Notes under the pieces: generated by a model
Databases searched by the model: none
Told to the model about the DNA's origin: nothing
What the model saw: the letters and a program-made list of their open reading frames with translations, nothing else
Assembly: GCA_003446655.1 (NCBI GenBank)
Contig: DMCZ01000239.1
Coordinates: 1-6,965 of the forward strand
Direction: 5' to 3'
Origin: Thauera sp.
GTDB lineage: Bacteria; Pseudomonadota; Gammaproteobacteria; Burkholderiales; Rhodocyclaceae
DNA length: 6,965 nt
Made by a program: the position numbers and the translations under genes
In this document: positions 6,276 through 6,965 of the stretch, one piece after another
Numbering within the stretch: the first letter of the stretch is position 1
Layout of the letters: each line of letters starts with the position of its first letter

Positions 6276-6965
6276 ATGATCTTTCGCCAGCTGTTCGAAC
6301 CCATCTCCAGCACCTACACCTACCTGCTCGGCTGCGAGGAAACCGGACAGGCCGTGCTGATCGACCCGGTGCTGCCGGCCTGGCAGCGCGACCTGGAAGA
6401 ACTGCGCCGGCTGGGGCTCACGCTTGCCTACACCCTCGATACGCACATCCACGCCGACCACATCACCGCCGCGCGCAAGCTGCGCGAGGAGGTCGGCAGC
6501 CGCATCGCGCACCCGGCCATCGACGGCCTGCCCTGCGTGGATGTCGGCGTGGAGGAGGGTGTGCCGCTGCGCATCGGAAGCGTGCGCGTCGAGCCGATCT
6601 TCACGCCTGGCCACACCGACGGCCACCACGCCTATCGGATCGGCGACCGCGTGCTCACCGGCGACGCGCTGCTGATCGAGGGCTGCGGGCGCACCGACTT
6701 CCAGAACGGCGATGCGCGCGCCCTGTACCACAGCGTGCGCGGCAAGCTGTTCGCGCTGCCCGACGACACGCTGGTGTATCCCGGCCACGACTACAAGGCG
6801 CGGCGCGTGTCCTCGATCGCGCAGGAAAAGGCGCGCAACCCTCGCCTGGGCGGCGAGCAGAGTCTCGAGGCCTTCGAGCGGCTGATGGCCGAACTCGGGC
6901 TTGCCTACCCGAAGTTCATCGATTACGCGGTTCCGGGCAACCGCGCCTGCGGCCAGTGCCCGGGC
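6276..6965 (+). CDS. ETHE1-type persulfide dioxygenase (metallo-beta-lactamase fold), partial at its 3' end
   Basis: Mononuclear iron enzyme of the cytoplasm that oxidises glutathione persulfide (GSSH) with O2 to glutathione and sulfite, part of sulfide detoxification. In all, 230 codons are visible with no stop. Metal-site motifs are THIHADH (56-62), TPGHTDGHH (110-118) and GDALLI (129-134). By comparison with human ETHE1 the iron ligands would be His57, His113 and Asp130. The family hallmark GCGRTDFQNGD (136-146) and YPGHDYK (168-174) separate it from glyoxalase II and other metallo-hydrolases. The C-terminal IDYAVPGNRACGQCPG has a CxxC (225-228) seen in many bacterial relatives, which end within a few dozen residues of this point, so little is probably missing. 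It has its own strong ribosome binding site and lies 102 nt after the lipoprotein gene. No regulator, rhodanese or sulfide:quinone reductase is visible nearby. It is functionally unrelated to the preceding operon as far as can be seen. Confidence 0.93.
   Translation, partial: MIFRQLFEPISSTYTYLLGCEETGQAVLIDPVLPAWQRDLEELRRLGLTLAYTLDTHIHADHITAARKLREEVGSRIAHPAIDGLPCVDVGVEEGVPLRIGSVRVEPIFTPGHTDGHHAYRIGDRVLTGDALLIEGCGRTDFQNGDARALYHSVRGKLFALPDDTLVYPGHDYKARRVSSIAQEKARNPRLGGEQSLEAFERLMAELGLAYPKFIDYAVPGNRACGQCPG

Noticed and set aside
5463..6788. Minus-strand open frame of 441 codons across the lipoprotein and dioxygenase genes
   Set aside because: It crosses two recognisable plus-strand genes and their spacer; its product has no family features.

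Overview
The window is very GC-rich with strong third-position G/C bias and densely packed genes. The protein types (an RbbA/YhiI-type exporter, an STAS-fused MlaE permease, a PqiC-like lipoprotein and an ETHE1-type persulfide dioxygenase) fit a Gram-negative proteobacterium. A betaproteobacterium of the Rhodocyclales or Burkholderiales kind is my best guess. That is an inference from composition and gene content, not from a marker gene.

Left part (1-2368, minus strand): two genes of an ABC exporter operon read leftwards out of the window. First is a YhiI-type HlyD/membrane-fusion protein (355 aa, complete). It overlaps by 4 nt (ATGA) an RbbA-type ATPase with two ABC domains. The ATPase is cut by the window edge inside the Walker B motif of its second domain, so its remainder and any following YhhJ-type permease lie outside.

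Middle (2369-2571): a 203-nt divergent intergenic region. It holds a plausible sigma70-type promoter for the exporter operon, short inverted repeats and no gene.

Centre (2572-6173, plus strand): a compact four-gene Mce-type lipid-transport operon. It encodes an STAS-MlaE fusion permease, an MlaF ATPase, an MlaD-like Mce protein with a long helical C-terminus, and a PqiC/YmbA-type outer-membrane lipoprotein. Junctions are GTGA overlap, 1-nt gap and ATGA overlap, so translational coupling is likely. MlaB is replaced by the fused STAS domain. No MlaC or MlaA gene follows. The Mce protein and lipoprotein could form the periplasmic bridge themselves, as in Pqi-type systems.

Right part (6174-6965): a 102-nt spacer with a weak hairpin, then an ETHE1-type persulfide dioxygenase with all metal ligands present. 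It runs off the right edge, probably only a short way from its end.

Functionally, the window pairs a divergent inner-membrane exporter with an envelope lipid-transport machine, followed by an unrelated sulfur-detoxification enzyme. All complete genes look intact. I see no mobile element, CRISPR array, tRNA or rRNA, and nothing that clearly qualifies as a new system. The most notable points are the two non-consensus motifs in the RbbA-type ATPase and the hybrid Mla/Pqi layout of the lipid-transport operon.
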